Shown: one piece after another, positions 1-6,039 of the stretch
Position numbering within the stretch: position 1 is the first letter of the stretch
Layout of the letters: every line of letters begins with the position of its first letter
Origin: Bacillota bacterium
GTDB taxonomy: Bacteria > Bacillota > Clostridia > Acetivibrionales > JAFADI01
NCBI GenBank assembly: GCA_023424965.1
Contig: JAFADI010000244.1
Location: 1-10,951 of the forward strand
Reading direction: 5' to 3'
Length of the DNA: 10,951 nt
The notes under the pieces: generated by a model
What the model was told of the DNA's origin: nothing
Database searches by the model: none
The model's input: only the letters and a program-made list of their open reading frames with translations
Made by a program: the position numbers and the translations under genes

Positions 1-2
1 TT

Positions 3-881
3 TTAAGTTCTCTTTAGCTGGGAGACCAGCAGCCCGGAAAACATGAGGGCACACCCCAGGATACCGCGGACGCCGAGGGTCTCATGCAATATGAGAAATC
101 CCCCCAGGGCTGCAAATACATTTTCCATGCTCATGATAATGGCGGCGTGAGAGGCCTTTGCATTTTTCTGGCCGATGACCTGAAGAGTATACGCAATGCC
201 TACAGAGCCTATGCCGCCATAGAGAATGGGGATCAAGGCTTCATAGATTCCAACGGGGTTTATGTTCTCGAAGAGCAGGGCGGTAACCAGGCTGAGCAGT
301 GAGCAGGTTGCGAATTGGAGGCAGGAAAGCTTCAATACGTCCACCCTGACGGAGAAATAGCCGATAATAAGTATATGCGCAGCCCAAAAGACGGTACTTG
401 CCAGTTCAAAGACATCTCCCTTTGAAACGGTAAACTGCTCGGTGACACTCAGCAGGTACAGGCCCAATAAGGATACGGAGGCCCCGGCCCAGATACCGCG
501 GCCGATGTGCTGCTTCAGGAACAGGCCCAGTATCGGCACCAGGATGATATACAGGCTGGTGATGAAGGCGGCTTTTCCGGCCGAAGTGTAGATGAGGCCC
601 ACCTGCTGCAGGGAGGCTGCGATAAAAAGCACCGATCCGGCGATGATTCCGGCTGTGAGAACGCTTTTTCCCTGCGGGTTCTGTGACCCTTCACTTTTTT
701 TGTTTCGATTAAAATAAAAAATCAGCGGAACTAAAGAAAGGCTGCCCAGGGCGAACCTCACGCCATTGAAAGTAAACGGCCCCACATGCTCCATTCCGAC
801 TCTCTGAGCCACAAAGGCAAAGCCCCAGATGGCAGCAGTCAATAAAAGCAGCAAGTTGGATCGAAGTGTTTTGTTTGCCAT
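3..881 (-). CDS. EamA-family (DMT superfamily) transporter
   Basis: This 292-residue protein is an inner-membrane drug/metabolite transporter of the EamA type, which usually exports amino acids or other small metabolites. The sequence is almost wholly hydrophobic, with about ten membrane spans arranged as two EamA repeats (roughly residues 8-145 and 155-290). Family-typical stretches are visible: AAIWGFAFVAQRVG near the N-terminus, and in the second repeat GIAYTLQVIGQKNAKASHAAIIMSMENVFAALGG, given here only as a landmark (AxxxMxxExVFAxxxG). Length is normal and both ends are inside the window. The ATG at 881-879 follows a GGAG at 892-889, a 7-nt gap. A sigma-A-like promoter and a palindrome lie upstream. 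The gene is divergent from the zinc-ribbon gene. The substrate cannot be told. Confidence 0.93.
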   Translation of the reverse strand: MANKTLRSNLLLLLTAAIWGFAFVAQRVGMEHVGPFTFNGVRFALGSLSLVPLIFYFNRNKKSEGSQNPQGKSVLTAGIIAGSVLFIAASLQQVGLIYTSAGKAAFITSLYIILVPILGLFLKQHIGRGIWAGASVSLLGLYLLSVTEQFTVSKGDVFELASTVFWAAHILIIGYFSVRVDVLKLSCLQFATCSLLSLVTALLFENINPVGIYEALIPILYGGIGSVGIAYTLQVIGQKNAKASHAAIIMSMENVFAALGGFLILHETLGVRGILGCALMFSGLLVSQLKRT

Positions 882-897
882 AACCCCACTCCATATG

Positions 898-915
898 ATT
901 TAATTGTAATTAAAT
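898..915. promoter_or_regulatory. Perfect 18-bp palindrome in the transporter leader (possible operator)
   Basis: ATTTAATT-GT-AATTAAAT is a perfect inverted repeat with 8-bp arms. It lies just downstream of the predicted start of the transporter transcript, where a bound repressor would block the polymerase. AT-rich palindromes of this size are typical of MarR/OhrR-class operators, but no regulator gene is in the window, so its role is inferred. Confidence 0.4.
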
Positions 916-925
916 TATTTAATGC

Positions 926-954
926 ATTTTACCATAATTGCCGGGTTACTTCAA
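926..954 (-). promoter_or_regulatory. Sigma-A-like promoter of the EamA transporter gene
   Basis: Read on the minus strand, TTGAAG (954-949) is followed after exactly 17 nt by TAAAAT (931-926). A TG one base before the -10 makes it an extended -10. Transcription would start near 919, about 40 nt before the ATG at 881. Confidence 0.7.
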
Positions 955-974
955 ATGAAAAGGGGATGTTGAAT

Positions 975-1397
975 GTGATTTGTCCCAAATGTAAAATTGA
1001 ATATCAGCAGGGGTACACCACCTGTGCGGACTGCGGAACGGATCTGGTTGAAAAGGAGGAACGCAGGGAAGATGAGGGAAGCTTGCTGAGAGGCTTTGGA
1101 AAAATTTCGGCGCAAAAGGCTATATCCGCATTGTTTTACGTGGGATTGCTGCCGGTTCTGATTACTTCCATAATCGCAGGGCGGCTTGTTTACATGAATA
1201 GTACCTATATGAAGGGCGTTTCCTACCTGCAGGACGGACAGAAATGGTATACTGAGAAAGCTGTAAACAACGGCCCCCTGGGTTTTTTGACAGGGGTGGC
1301 GCTATTCATTATACAGGTGCTGGTCTGGAAGATAACCTGTGAACTGCTGATCATAATTTTTCGGTGCTTTGAGACCTATGTGCGGAAAAACAAATGA
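975..1397 (+). CDS. Small zinc-ribbon protein with two membrane spans
   Basis: A hypothetical protein of 140 residues from the GTG at 975, or 143 from the ATG at 966. It opens with a zinc-ribbon knuckle pair, CPKC followed 13 residues later by CADCG, which should bind one metal ion. A charged stretch (EKEERREDEG) follows, then two hydrophobic spans of about 20 residues: one around VGLLPVLITSIIAG and one near the C-terminus, LGFLTGVALFIIQVLVW. The ATG at 966 directly abuts the AGGGG at 961-965 and cannot use it. GTG 975 lies 9 nt downstream of that AGGGG and is preferred. The function is not known. Zinc-ribbon plus membrane-span proteins are common small unknowns in clostridia. It converges with the membrane-protein gene ending at 1415, with only 17 nt between. 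Confidence 0.8.
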   Translation: MICPKCKIEYQQGYTTCADCGTDLVEKEERREDEGSLLRGFGKISAQKAISALFYVGLLPVLITSIIAGRLVYMNSTYMKGVSYLQDGQKWYTEKAVNNGPLGFLTGVALFIIQVLVWKITCELLIIIFRCFETYVRKNK

Positions 1398-1414
1398 TCA
1401 CCGGCATGGCGTTG

Positions 1415-1879
1415 TCACACTTTAAAGGAAAGTTCCTTCGTCGAGCGCTTATAGAGGAAATACACCCAGAGGTAAGTGAATATATAGGTTGCGATGGACC
1501 AGGGGATGGGTTTCCAGCCGGTAAAAACGATGGTGCCCAATGCTACGCTGGCATACTCGAAAAGCAGCATTGCGGCAATCCAGCCCACGGTGTATAAAAA
1601 AACGCTTTTAAGCTTCCGGGGAAGGAACAGGGTATAGATTATATTTAAGAGAGGGTAGATCAACAGCGCCGAAACAATGATATAATATACCGAGTATTGG
1701 GGGCTTATATAGTAATAAAGCTTGAAATTCTCCCCGAGCAGCAGGTCGTAGAGAAGGGATATCAGGGCGGTAACGATGCCCACAAGGATATTTGCCCGGC
1801 TCAGGGATTTAAACCTCAGAACTGCAAACAAAAGGACCCACACCACCAGCGTTGAAACGTAGAAAAATAAGTAAGCCAT
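1415..1879 (-). CDS. Multi-pass membrane protein, CBO0543-like (partner of flavoprotein 1)
   Basis: A hydrophobic protein of 154 residues with about five membrane spans and a basic tail (YKRSTKELSFKV). The frame is open up to 1936, but the likely start is the ATG at 1879. It has GAGGTG just upstream (1888-1883) and lies 10 nt after the stop of the flavoprotein gene, so the two are an operon. Conserved-looking polar points are the Asp in SLLYDLLLGE, the Pro in LLIYPLLN and the Glu in LLFEYASVA. The same spacing of W, D, P, K and E residues appears in the 150-residue membrane protein at 3533-3985, so I take the two as paralogs. From memory both resemble the CBO0543 family of clostridial and bacillar membrane proteins, which has no known function. 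That assignment is tentative. Confidence 0.82.
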   Translation of the reverse strand: MAYLFFYVSTLVVWVLLFAVLRFKSLSRANILVGIVTALISLLYDLLLGENFKLYYYISPQYSVYYIIVSALLIYPLLNIIYTLFLPRKLKSVFLYTVGWIAAMLLFEYASVALGTIVFTGWKPIPWSIATYIFTYLWVYFLYKRSTKELSFKV

Positions 1880-1889
1880 ATGCACCTCG

Positions 1890-2963
1890 TTAACTGTTTT
1901 GCTTTGAATTGCTGTGGAATCTCGGAGCAAGAACATATTTTTTCGCCCTGGCTTCAGGATTTCCGCATATAAGCTTCCGTATAGGGGAAAGGCCGAAAAG
2001 CACTACCAGCCTGTCAAAGTCATTACTGCTGGCATCCATTGCTGTTTCCCGGAGCAGGTTTGATTTTTTTATGCGGCTCAAAACCGGTTCCATAAGGCCG
2101 GTATAATCCATATCCAGGGCTATTGCCCTGGCCGCCAGGATGCCGCTCTCGATGCGGTTGAACATGCCGAAGCCGAGAAAGTCATCCGTAAGCCCCGCAC
2201 CCCCGCCGGCCAGGTAAATATTTTCCTTCTGCAGGCTGCTGACAGACCCCAGGTTATATTCGTAGCTCATTGTCTCATTTATGACATAATTCAGCTCTTC
2301 ATCGATTAGGAATTTTTTCCAGAAGTATTCGATATCCGACCGGGTTGAATTTTCTGCTACCAGCACGAGCTTTGCTTCCTTTTCACTTCGGGGCACCAGA
2401 TAGGCACAGCAATTTCTGGCATAGCCGGTGTTGGACCATAGCTTAAGGGATCCGGTTTTAAAATTGCCTATCATTGTAGCCGTGAGGACATAGGCGTTTA
2501 GCAGCGTGGTCCACACTCCCAGTTGTTTTGCCAGGCTGCCGTCTCCGGGAGCCGCAACAACAAAATCATATTTTCTTTTCAAGTCTTCCAGCACTGCATT
2601 TTTGTCAAAGGTGATGGGCAGGCTTACTTGAGAAGCCAGTTGGTTATCCAGGGAACCGGGTTCCATCCCCCGGAGGAAAGTATGGCCCAGATTTCCTTCG
2701 GCAGAGGATTCCTCCCGGGAAGTTTTTATGATGATCTCCGTTAACCTGTGAGCCGGATCGAGTCTTAAACCGTATTTGGAACTCAAGAGCGCAGCAGCGT
2801 CACTCTGTGTCCTGTCAAAGGGTTTGAGCGCGGAGACCATGTGGGTGGAAATGCTGCCCACATAATCTTTTTTTTCAAAAATGTCGGGCATGATCCCGTG
2901 TTTTTTCAGTTCATGGGCGCAAGAGAGCCCCGCCAGACCTGCTCCGATAATAGCAACCTTCAT
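1890..2963 (-). CDS. FAD-dependent oxidoreductase, geranylgeranyl-reductase-like (flavoprotein 1)
   Basis: A 357-residue flavoprotein. The N-terminus holds the Rossmann FAD fingerprint GAGLAG (G7, G9, G12), with Glu30 at the end of the second strand to hold the ribose. A central LGHTFLRGMEPGSLDNQL region (about residues 93-110) matches the segment that in FixC/geranylgeranyl reductases reads as R-x-x-x-D...L. A late motif, LAGGGAGLTDDFLGFG (about 251-266), corresponds to the GDAAG..P..G-G-G FAD site, but here the usual GD is AG. Length fits a minimal member of the family. It is a paralog of the 356-residue protein at 4077-5147 and the first gene of a minus-strand operon with the membrane protein below it. 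GGGGGATG at 2978-2971 serves the ATG at 2963. The substrate is unknown; an isoprenoid or other lipid is a guess from the family. Confidence 0.85.
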   Translation of the reverse strand: MKVAIIGAGLAGLSCAHELKKHGIMPDIFEKKDYVGSISTHMVSALKPFDRTQSDAAALLSSKYGLRLDPAHRLTEIIIKTSREESSAEGNLGHTFLRGMEPGSLDNQLASQVSLPITFDKNAVLEDLKRKYDFVVAAPGDGSLAKQLGVWTTLLNAYVLTATMIGNFKTGSLKLWSNTGYARNCCAYLVPRSEKEAKLVLVAENSTRSDIEYFWKKFLIDEELNYVINETMSYEYNLGSVSSLQKENIYLAGGGAGLTDDFLGFGMFNRIESGILAARAIALDMDYTGLMEPVLSRIKKSNLLRETAMDASSNDFDRLVVLFGLSPIRKLICGNPEARAKKYVLAPRFHSNSKQNS

Positions 2964-3065
2964 TTGCAGTCATCCCCCGTCATTAATTTTCAACGCACTC
3001 ATAGAATAATATTTGCATAAAAAATAAAAAATATTTTATATAATTCATGACCCGGAGGATGAGCG
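2964..3065. promoter_or_regulatory. Divergent intergenic region with promoter for the plus-strand operon
   Basis: This 102-bp AT-rich spacer separates the two divergent flavoprotein operons and must carry both promoters. For the plus strand, TTGCAT (3013-3018) and the overlapping -10 choices TATATA (3037-3042, 18-nt spacing) or TATAAT (3039-3044, 20-nt) are the best candidates. A strong GGAGG (3054-3058) follows. For the minus strand I see only weak -10-like words (TATTAT) and no convincing -35. A sporulation sigma factor could be involved, but no clear SigE, SigF, SigG or SigK match was found. Confidence 0.5.
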
Positions 3066-3275
3066 GTGGAAAAAATAAAAGAAGAGTATATCATGGCCCT
3101 GGCTTTCCGGCAGGCCATCGACAGGGAAGAACTGCTGATCAGGAAATGTGACTGTTACTTTCCGGACCTTAAGGATGAAAACCTCATTGACCTGATAAAC
3201 GACTTTAGAGACAATGCAGGGGAACACATAAAGCAGCTTAAGGATAAAATGATCAAATTAAATATACAGGGATAG
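3066..3275 (+). CDS. Small helical protein, possible half-ferritin/CotF-like (69 aa)
   Basis: A soluble protein of 69 residues and first gene of the plus-strand operon. It starts at GTG 3066, 7 nt after a strong GGAGG (3054-3058). It looks like one helical hairpin: helix 1 about residues 5-27 (EEYIMALAFRQAIDREELLI), a short turn with CDCYFPDLKDE, and helix 2 about 37-64 ending KQLKDKMIKLNIQG. The pattern is like half of a ferritin-like or CotF-type four-helix bundle. However, it has only a lone EH pair and no full ExxH metal set, so metal binding is not supported. The next gene is 8 nt downstream and has the same build. Function is unknown, and the family likeness is by eye only. Confidence 0.72.
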   Translation: MEKIKEEYIMALAFRQAIDREELLIRKCDCYFPDLKDENLIDLINDFRDNAGEHIKQLKDKMIKLNIQG

Positions 3276-3283
3276 GTGACAGG

Positions 3284-3517
3284 ATGAAGGCAATGAAAGA
3301 AGCGGATGTATTAAAAGACATGCTTCAATTTATGGTATTCCTTGAGGAGTTCTATAACAAATCGGCAGTGGAAGTCAGAAATCCTGAGGCACGGCAGTTG
3401 TTCATCCAGTTCAGGGACGAAGACATGCGGAATATTGGACGGCTTCAGCAGAAGATCGAGCGGGTGGAGACAAAACCGAAAATAATCACCAGGATTTTAC
3501 CGTCGAAAACCAGGTAG
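3284..3517 (+). CDS. Small helical protein, CotF-like (77 aa)
   Basis: A 77-residue protein, translated from ATG 3284 with AGGTG at 3274-3278 overlapping the previous stop, or possibly from ATG 3293. The core, EADVLKDMLQFMVFLEEFYN then AVEVRNPEARQLFIQFRDED, reads as two helices. It recalls CotF-like spore coat proteins, which have a similar (xLxDML...Y...A.E..NPE.R..F) pattern. The basic C-terminal tail (TKPKIITRILPSKTR) is not part of the hairpin and could touch membrane lipids or another protein. It carries no histidine at all, so it is not a di-iron protein. With its upstream neighbour it could form a four-helix heterodimer. The next gene starts 15 nt downstream. The role is unknown. Confidence 0.72.
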   Translation: MKAMKEADVLKDMLQFMVFLEEFYNKSAVEVRNPEARQLFIQFRDEDMRNIGRLQQKIERVETKPKIITRILPSKTR

Positions 3518-3532
3518 AAAGCGAGGAAAAAG

Positions 3533-3985
3533 GTGGACTGGCTCATACTTTTTCTGGCAAGCTGGCTGCTGCTTTTGATTTTAGTGGACTGGAAGCGGTT
3601 AAAGGTCAACATATGGTGCGGCGTTATGGCGGTAGTCATGCAATTGTCGGTAGACACGAATTTCATTTCCCACGGGTTTTATGAAGTACAACACAAGGGG
3701 ATTTGCCTGCTGGGATCTTCCGCACTTTTTGTCTTTGGCCCTGTATTTGTGATCGGCGTGCTGTTTGCACAGTTCCACCCGGTCAAAAGGATGCTTATCA
3801 TCCTCAACGTATTTGTGATTACAGGGGTTTATTCCGTTCAGGAACTTTTACTGTTAAAATCCGGCTCGTTGATTTATAAGAACTGGCATTTTATCGACAG
3901 CCTTTTGATCAATATCGCCGCCATCACTCTTTTGAGCTGGTTTTCCATGATAATACTTAAAAAGAAAGGGCCATACAACTGTTGA
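3533..3985 (+). CDS. Multi-pass membrane protein, CBO0543-like (partner of flavoprotein 2)
   Basis: A membrane protein of 150 residues with about five spans. It starts at GTG 3533, behind GAGGAAAAAG. The first segment, LFLASWLLLLILVDWKRLK, and the last, IAAITLLSWFSMIILKKK, are clear spans with positive ends. Internal landmarks are the Asp in LSVDTNFISHG, the Pro in FVFGPVFVIGV and the Glu in YSVQELLLL. These fall at nearly the same places as in the minus-strand membrane protein at 1415-1879, so the two are probably distant paralogs. The likeness to CBO0543 proteins is from memory and tentative. Its TGA overlaps a TTG that opens the 32-codon frame at 3982-4080, which in turn overlaps the flavoprotein start, so the whole run should be translated as one coupled operon. 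Confidence 0.8.
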   Translation: MDWLILFLASWLLLLILVDWKRLKVNIWCGVMAVVMQLSVDTNFISHGFYEVQHKGICLLGSSALFVFGPVFVIGVLFAQFHPVKRMLIILNVFVITGVYSVQELLLLKSGSLIYKNWHFIDSLLINIAAITLLSWFSMIILKKKGPYNC

Positions 3986-4080
3986 ACATATTTCTTTATA
4001 CATTTTTTACGGCACTTGTGGGATCCGTAATTTTTATATGGTTTGAAATTCTGAAACGATATGGGGGGCAGGACCGATGA
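3982..4080 (+). CDS. 32-residue single-span membrane microprotein
   Basis: The gap between the membrane protein and flavoprotein 2 is an open frame of 32 codons. It starts at a TTG whose last two bases are shared with the upstream TGA (TTGA at 3982-3985), and its own TGA (4078-4080) overlaps the flavoprotein ATG (ATGA at 4077-4080). The product begins MNIFLYTFFTALVG. It has one hydrophobic span of about 20 residues (to VIFIW), then FEILKRYGGQDR, a basic tail that predicts a cytoplasmic C-terminus. The start codon is weak and there is no good Shine-Dalgarno at normal spacing (GGG at 3968-3970), so translation would rely on coupling. The overlaps at both ends and the clean membrane profile argue that it is real. 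No family is recognised. Confidence 0.55.
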   Translation: MNIFLYTFFTALVGSVIFIWFEILKRYGGQDR

Positions 4081-5147
4081 GAGTGGCAATCATAGGGGCT
4101 GGCCTTGCGGGGCTGGCCTGCGCCCACGAGTTGGAGAAGCTGGGAGTAAGCCCTGTTTTGTACGAGAGAAACAGCTATATCGGTGAGGCCCATCCCCACG
4201 TATCCGCTATCCTTGAAATCGTGCACAGGCCTATAGGAGACAGCGTGAAATTTTTCAAGAGGAAGCTGGATATCGAGGTGAGGCCTTTAAATACAATAAA
4301 TAAAATTGTGCATCACGCTCCCAATATAGTAAAGGCGCTGGAAGGGGATTTCGGATACTTCTTCAAGCGGGACAAGAGCAAGGAGGACATGAAAAACCAG
4401 TTGTATTCCAGGCTTAAGAAAACTACAGTTTGCTTCAGCGAGTACGGGGACTATGAAACGCTGGCCAAAGAGTATGATTATGTGGTGGTGGCAACGGGAG
4501 AAATCGGTGCGGCAAACGAACTGGGCTGCTGGAAGGAGTGGCTCAATACGTATGTGAAGGGCGCTCTGGTGGAAGGGAGCTTTGACACACATACGCTCAT
4601 GGTGTGGATCAATAAGGATTACTGCAAGAACGGCTATGCATATCTCACGCCTTTTGGCGAGAATAGGGCAGCCCTGGCGCTGGTGGTAACGGAGGTGAGC
4701 GAGTATGAGGTGGACGCATTCTGGGAGCTGTTCCTGGACACTGAAAACCTGAGGTATAAAATATTGGAGGAGTTCAAGCTGAACCACAAAAGCGGGCATG
4801 TCTATCCCCACAAGGTGGGGAATGTCTACCTGGCAGGAAATGCGGGGGGAGTGGTGGATCCCTTTCTGGGTTTCGGGCAGCTGAGTTCTATCATTATGGG
4901 GGTCATGGCCGCCAGGTCCATTGTAAAAGGCAAGGATTATGAAAAGTTGATTGAGAGCATTGTAAAAAGCAACATCAACCTGCATGAGTTCAGGAAAGTA
5001 TTCGATATGTCGACCAATTCCTCCTATGATGCTTTATTTACCGCTCTGGCGGCACCCGGTATCAAACAGCTTTTCTACCATAGCTCCTTCAATGTGGTCA
5101 AATACGGCTCCAAGGTTATGAAATTTGTACCCAAAAAGTCCAAGTGA
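4077..5147 (+). CDS. FAD-dependent oxidoreductase, geranylgeranyl-reductase-like (flavoprotein 2)
   Basis: A flavoprotein of 356 residues and paralog of the 357-residue protein at 1890-2963. Shared features are the N-terminal GAGLAG fingerprint (G7, G9, G12) with Glu30, the middle block LGCW with a nearby NTYVKGALVEGSFDT, the helix starting VDAFWELFLD, and the late FAD motif VYLAGNAGGVVDPFLGFGQ (about 250-268). The central segment FKRDKSKEDMKNQLYSRL matches the FixC/geranylgeranyl-reductase substrate-side stretch. The standard GDAAG aspartate is replaced, as in the paralog, but the DPFLGFG part is closer to the family rule. It is the last gene of the plus-strand operon, with AGG at 4070-4072 before the ATG. 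A role in reducing or oxidising a lipid-like substrate at the membrane is inferred from the family and the membrane neighbours; the substrate is unknown. Confidence 0.86.
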   Translation: MRVAIIGAGLAGLACAHELEKLGVSPVLYERNSYIGEAHPHVSAILEIVHRPIGDSVKFFKRKLDIEVRPLNTINKIVHHAPNIVKALEGDFGYFFKRDKSKEDMKNQLYSRLKKTTVCFSEYGDYETLAKEYDYVVVATGEIGAANELGCWKEWLNTYVKGALVEGSFDTHTLMVWINKDYCKNGYAYLTPFGENRAALALVVTEVSEYEVDAFWELFLDTENLRYKILEEFKLNHKSGHVYPHKVGNVYLAGNAGGVVDPFLGFGQLSSIIMGVMAARSIVKGKDYEKLIESIVKSNINLHEFRKVFDMSTNSSYDALFTALAAPGIKQLFYHSSFNVVKYGSKVMKFVPKKSK

Positions 5148-5169
5148 AAGCTCGGGGAGAGAACCGTGT

Positions 5170-5279
5170 GTTAAGCTTGTAACAAGGCTTGTTAAAAACA
5201 TAACCCTCGACTTTGAAGGGGCCCTATGCTATAATTAATTTACAGCAAATGTTATTTGATACTTGTATATGTTCACAAG
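5170..5279. promoter_or_regulatory. CTTGT/ACAAG half-sites around the PilZ promoter
   Basis: Two overlapping near-dyads, CTTGT-A-ACAAG (5176-5186) and AACAAG-G-CTTGTT (5181-5193), lie just upstream of the PilZ promoter. A further CTTGT...ACAAG pair (5262-5266 and 5275-5279) lies just downstream of its predicted start point. Five half-sites in about 105 bp suggest a binding site for a dimeric regulator on both sides of the promoter. No regulator is known. Confidence 0.35.
5207..5235 (+). promoter_or_regulatory. Sigma-A-like promoter of the PilZ gene
   Basis: TCGACT (5207-5212) is followed after 17 nt by a consensus TATAAT (5230-5235), with TG at 5227-5228 giving an extended -10. Transcription would begin near 5242, about 230 nt before the PilZ start codon. 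A second, weaker -10 (TAAAAT, 5312-5317) could give a shorter transcript. Confidence 0.72.
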
Positions 5280-5474
5280 GGTTTGCAGATTTGTTTGTTG
5301 CGTGGTTAGTGTAAAATAATTTCTCTTTTAAATACTGACGGAAAACAGCTTTTGGGTGGACGCAAAGGTGGGTACGGCACAAAAGAAGTTTTTTATTGGC
5401 GTGGCGGCTTAAACGGCGGAGATATTAAGCGGGCTGATTGTTCAGTTTGTAGAATAATGGGAGGAGTATTTTAT
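5242..5474 (+). promoter_or_regulatory. Long structured 5' leader of the PilZ gene, possibly a degenerate c-di-GMP-I riboswitch
   Basis: About 230 nt separate the promoter from the PilZ start, with no gene of their own. The leader holds GACGGAAAAC (5337-5346) and, 11 nt later, GGACGCAAAG (5358-5367). In c-di-GMP-I (GEMM-I) riboswitches the order is GGCAAAC, a hairpin, GGACGCAAAG. Against the call, the GGCAAAC word is altered, the hairpin between the two words is poor and the downstream part matches badly. Further stems are GCTTAA/TTAAGC (5407-5412 and 5425-5430) and CTGA-TTGT-TCAG near 5434-5445. The frame is open through 5352-5474, but GGGAGGAG at 5459-5466 marks the true start at 5475. Confidence 0.35.
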
Positions 5475-5909
5475 ATGACAAACTTTACCGAACGCAGGAA
5501 GTATCAAAGGTGCGACACTACCATTTGCAAGGTGTTGATGAGCACTGACCGGTCCCATTGGAACAACCTTGACATTTGTGATATCTCAGCCGGTGGACTG
5601 AGGTTTTTCAGCAGCAAATCTTTTCCGGAGAACACCAAGCTGTATTTTGACATTTATGTATACAATATGCTTTCAGAGTTCAATTTAAAATTTGAAGGCA
5701 GCATCATACGCAGTGAAAGAGACAAGGCCGGCTGCTATTATGCGGTGAAGTTTGAAAATGCAAACAAGTACAGCCAGATTCAACTGGATGAGATCATCAA
5801 ATCGAAAATCACCGTTGCGCATCCACAGCCGCCAATTACCGAAGACGGGGTATATACCTTCCTCTTTATCCCCCGCATTAAACCGAAAAAATTGCGGCTG
5901 CGCATCTGA
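5475..5909 (+). CDS. PilZ-domain protein (c-di-GMP receptor)
   Basis: A 144-residue cytoplasmic protein made almost wholly of one PilZ domain, which binds dimeric c-di-GMP and passes the signal to a partner. The two ligand motifs are intact: RxxxR as R8-KYQ-R12 and the D/NxSxxG motif as D36-I-S38-A-G-G41. Beta-rich sequence follows (LRFFSSKSFPENTKLYFDIYV, trimmed: LRFFSSK...LYFDIYV), then GCYYAVKFEN, a usual PilZ strand. The C-terminal 30 residues are proline- and lysine-rich and unlike the domain, so perhaps a partner-binding tail. The start at 5475 is set by GGGAGGAG 8 nt upstream; the longer open frame from 5352 is leader RNA. It is a single-gene unit with its own promoter and terminator. 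No enzyme domain is attached, so the target is unknown. Confidence 0.88.
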   Translation: MTNFTERRKYQRCDTTICKVLMSTDRSHWNNLDICDISAGGLRFFSSKSFPENTKLYFDIYVYNMLSEFNLKFEGSIIRSERDKAGCYYAVKFENANKYSQIQLDEIIKSKITVAHPQPPITEDGVYTFLFIPRIKPKKLRLRI

Positions 5910-5921
5910 TTCAAGTTCTAT

Positions 5922-5955
5922 AAAAGGCTTCCGGACATTTCCGGGGCCTTTTTTT
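5922..5955 (+). terminator. Rho-independent terminator after the PilZ gene
   Basis: AAAAGGC-TT-CCGG, a 6-nt loop, then CCGG-G-GCCTTTT form a strong stem ending in a run of seven T (5949-5955). It lies 12 nt after the PilZ stop and insulates dusB. Confidence 0.88.
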
Positions 5956-5980
5956 ATAATCCGGGAAAGTTTATTCTCAA

Positions 5981-6010
5981 TGGATTTTTACCTTTTTTCT
6001 GTGGTAGAAT
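5981..6010 (+). promoter_or_regulatory. Weak promoter candidate for dusB
   Basis: TAGAAT at 6005-6010 is a good -10 word, 29 nt before the ATG. The only -35 at usable spacing is a poor TGGATT (5981-5986, 18 nt). A promoter is needed here because a terminator precedes the gene, but the exact elements are uncertain. Confidence 0.35.
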
Positions 6011-6039
6011 ATTCACATTATGCAGTGGTGGAGAAAACG

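Noticed and set aside
1394..1597. Plus-strand 67-codon frame overlapping the zinc-ribbon stop
   Set aside because: Overlaps the membrane-protein gene on the other strand; ATGATC overlap with TGA looks like coupling, but the product is not protein-like.
4287..4985. Long minus-strand open frame (232 codons)
   Set aside because: It lies wholly antisense to flavoprotein 2, has no ribosome-binding site, and its His/Cys/Ile-rich product fits no protein pattern.
5148..5200. Terminator after flavoprotein 2
   Set aside because: Dyads are present but no T run follows a stable GC stem; treated as possible operator sites instead.
5352..5474. N-terminal extension of the PilZ protein
   Set aside because: The strong GGGAGGAG sets the start at 5475; the Gly-rich extension reads as leader RNA and PilZ proteins normally begin just before RxxxR.
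5752..6039. N-terminal extension of DusB
   Set aside because: It overlaps PilZ and a terminator; family starts match the ATG at 6040.
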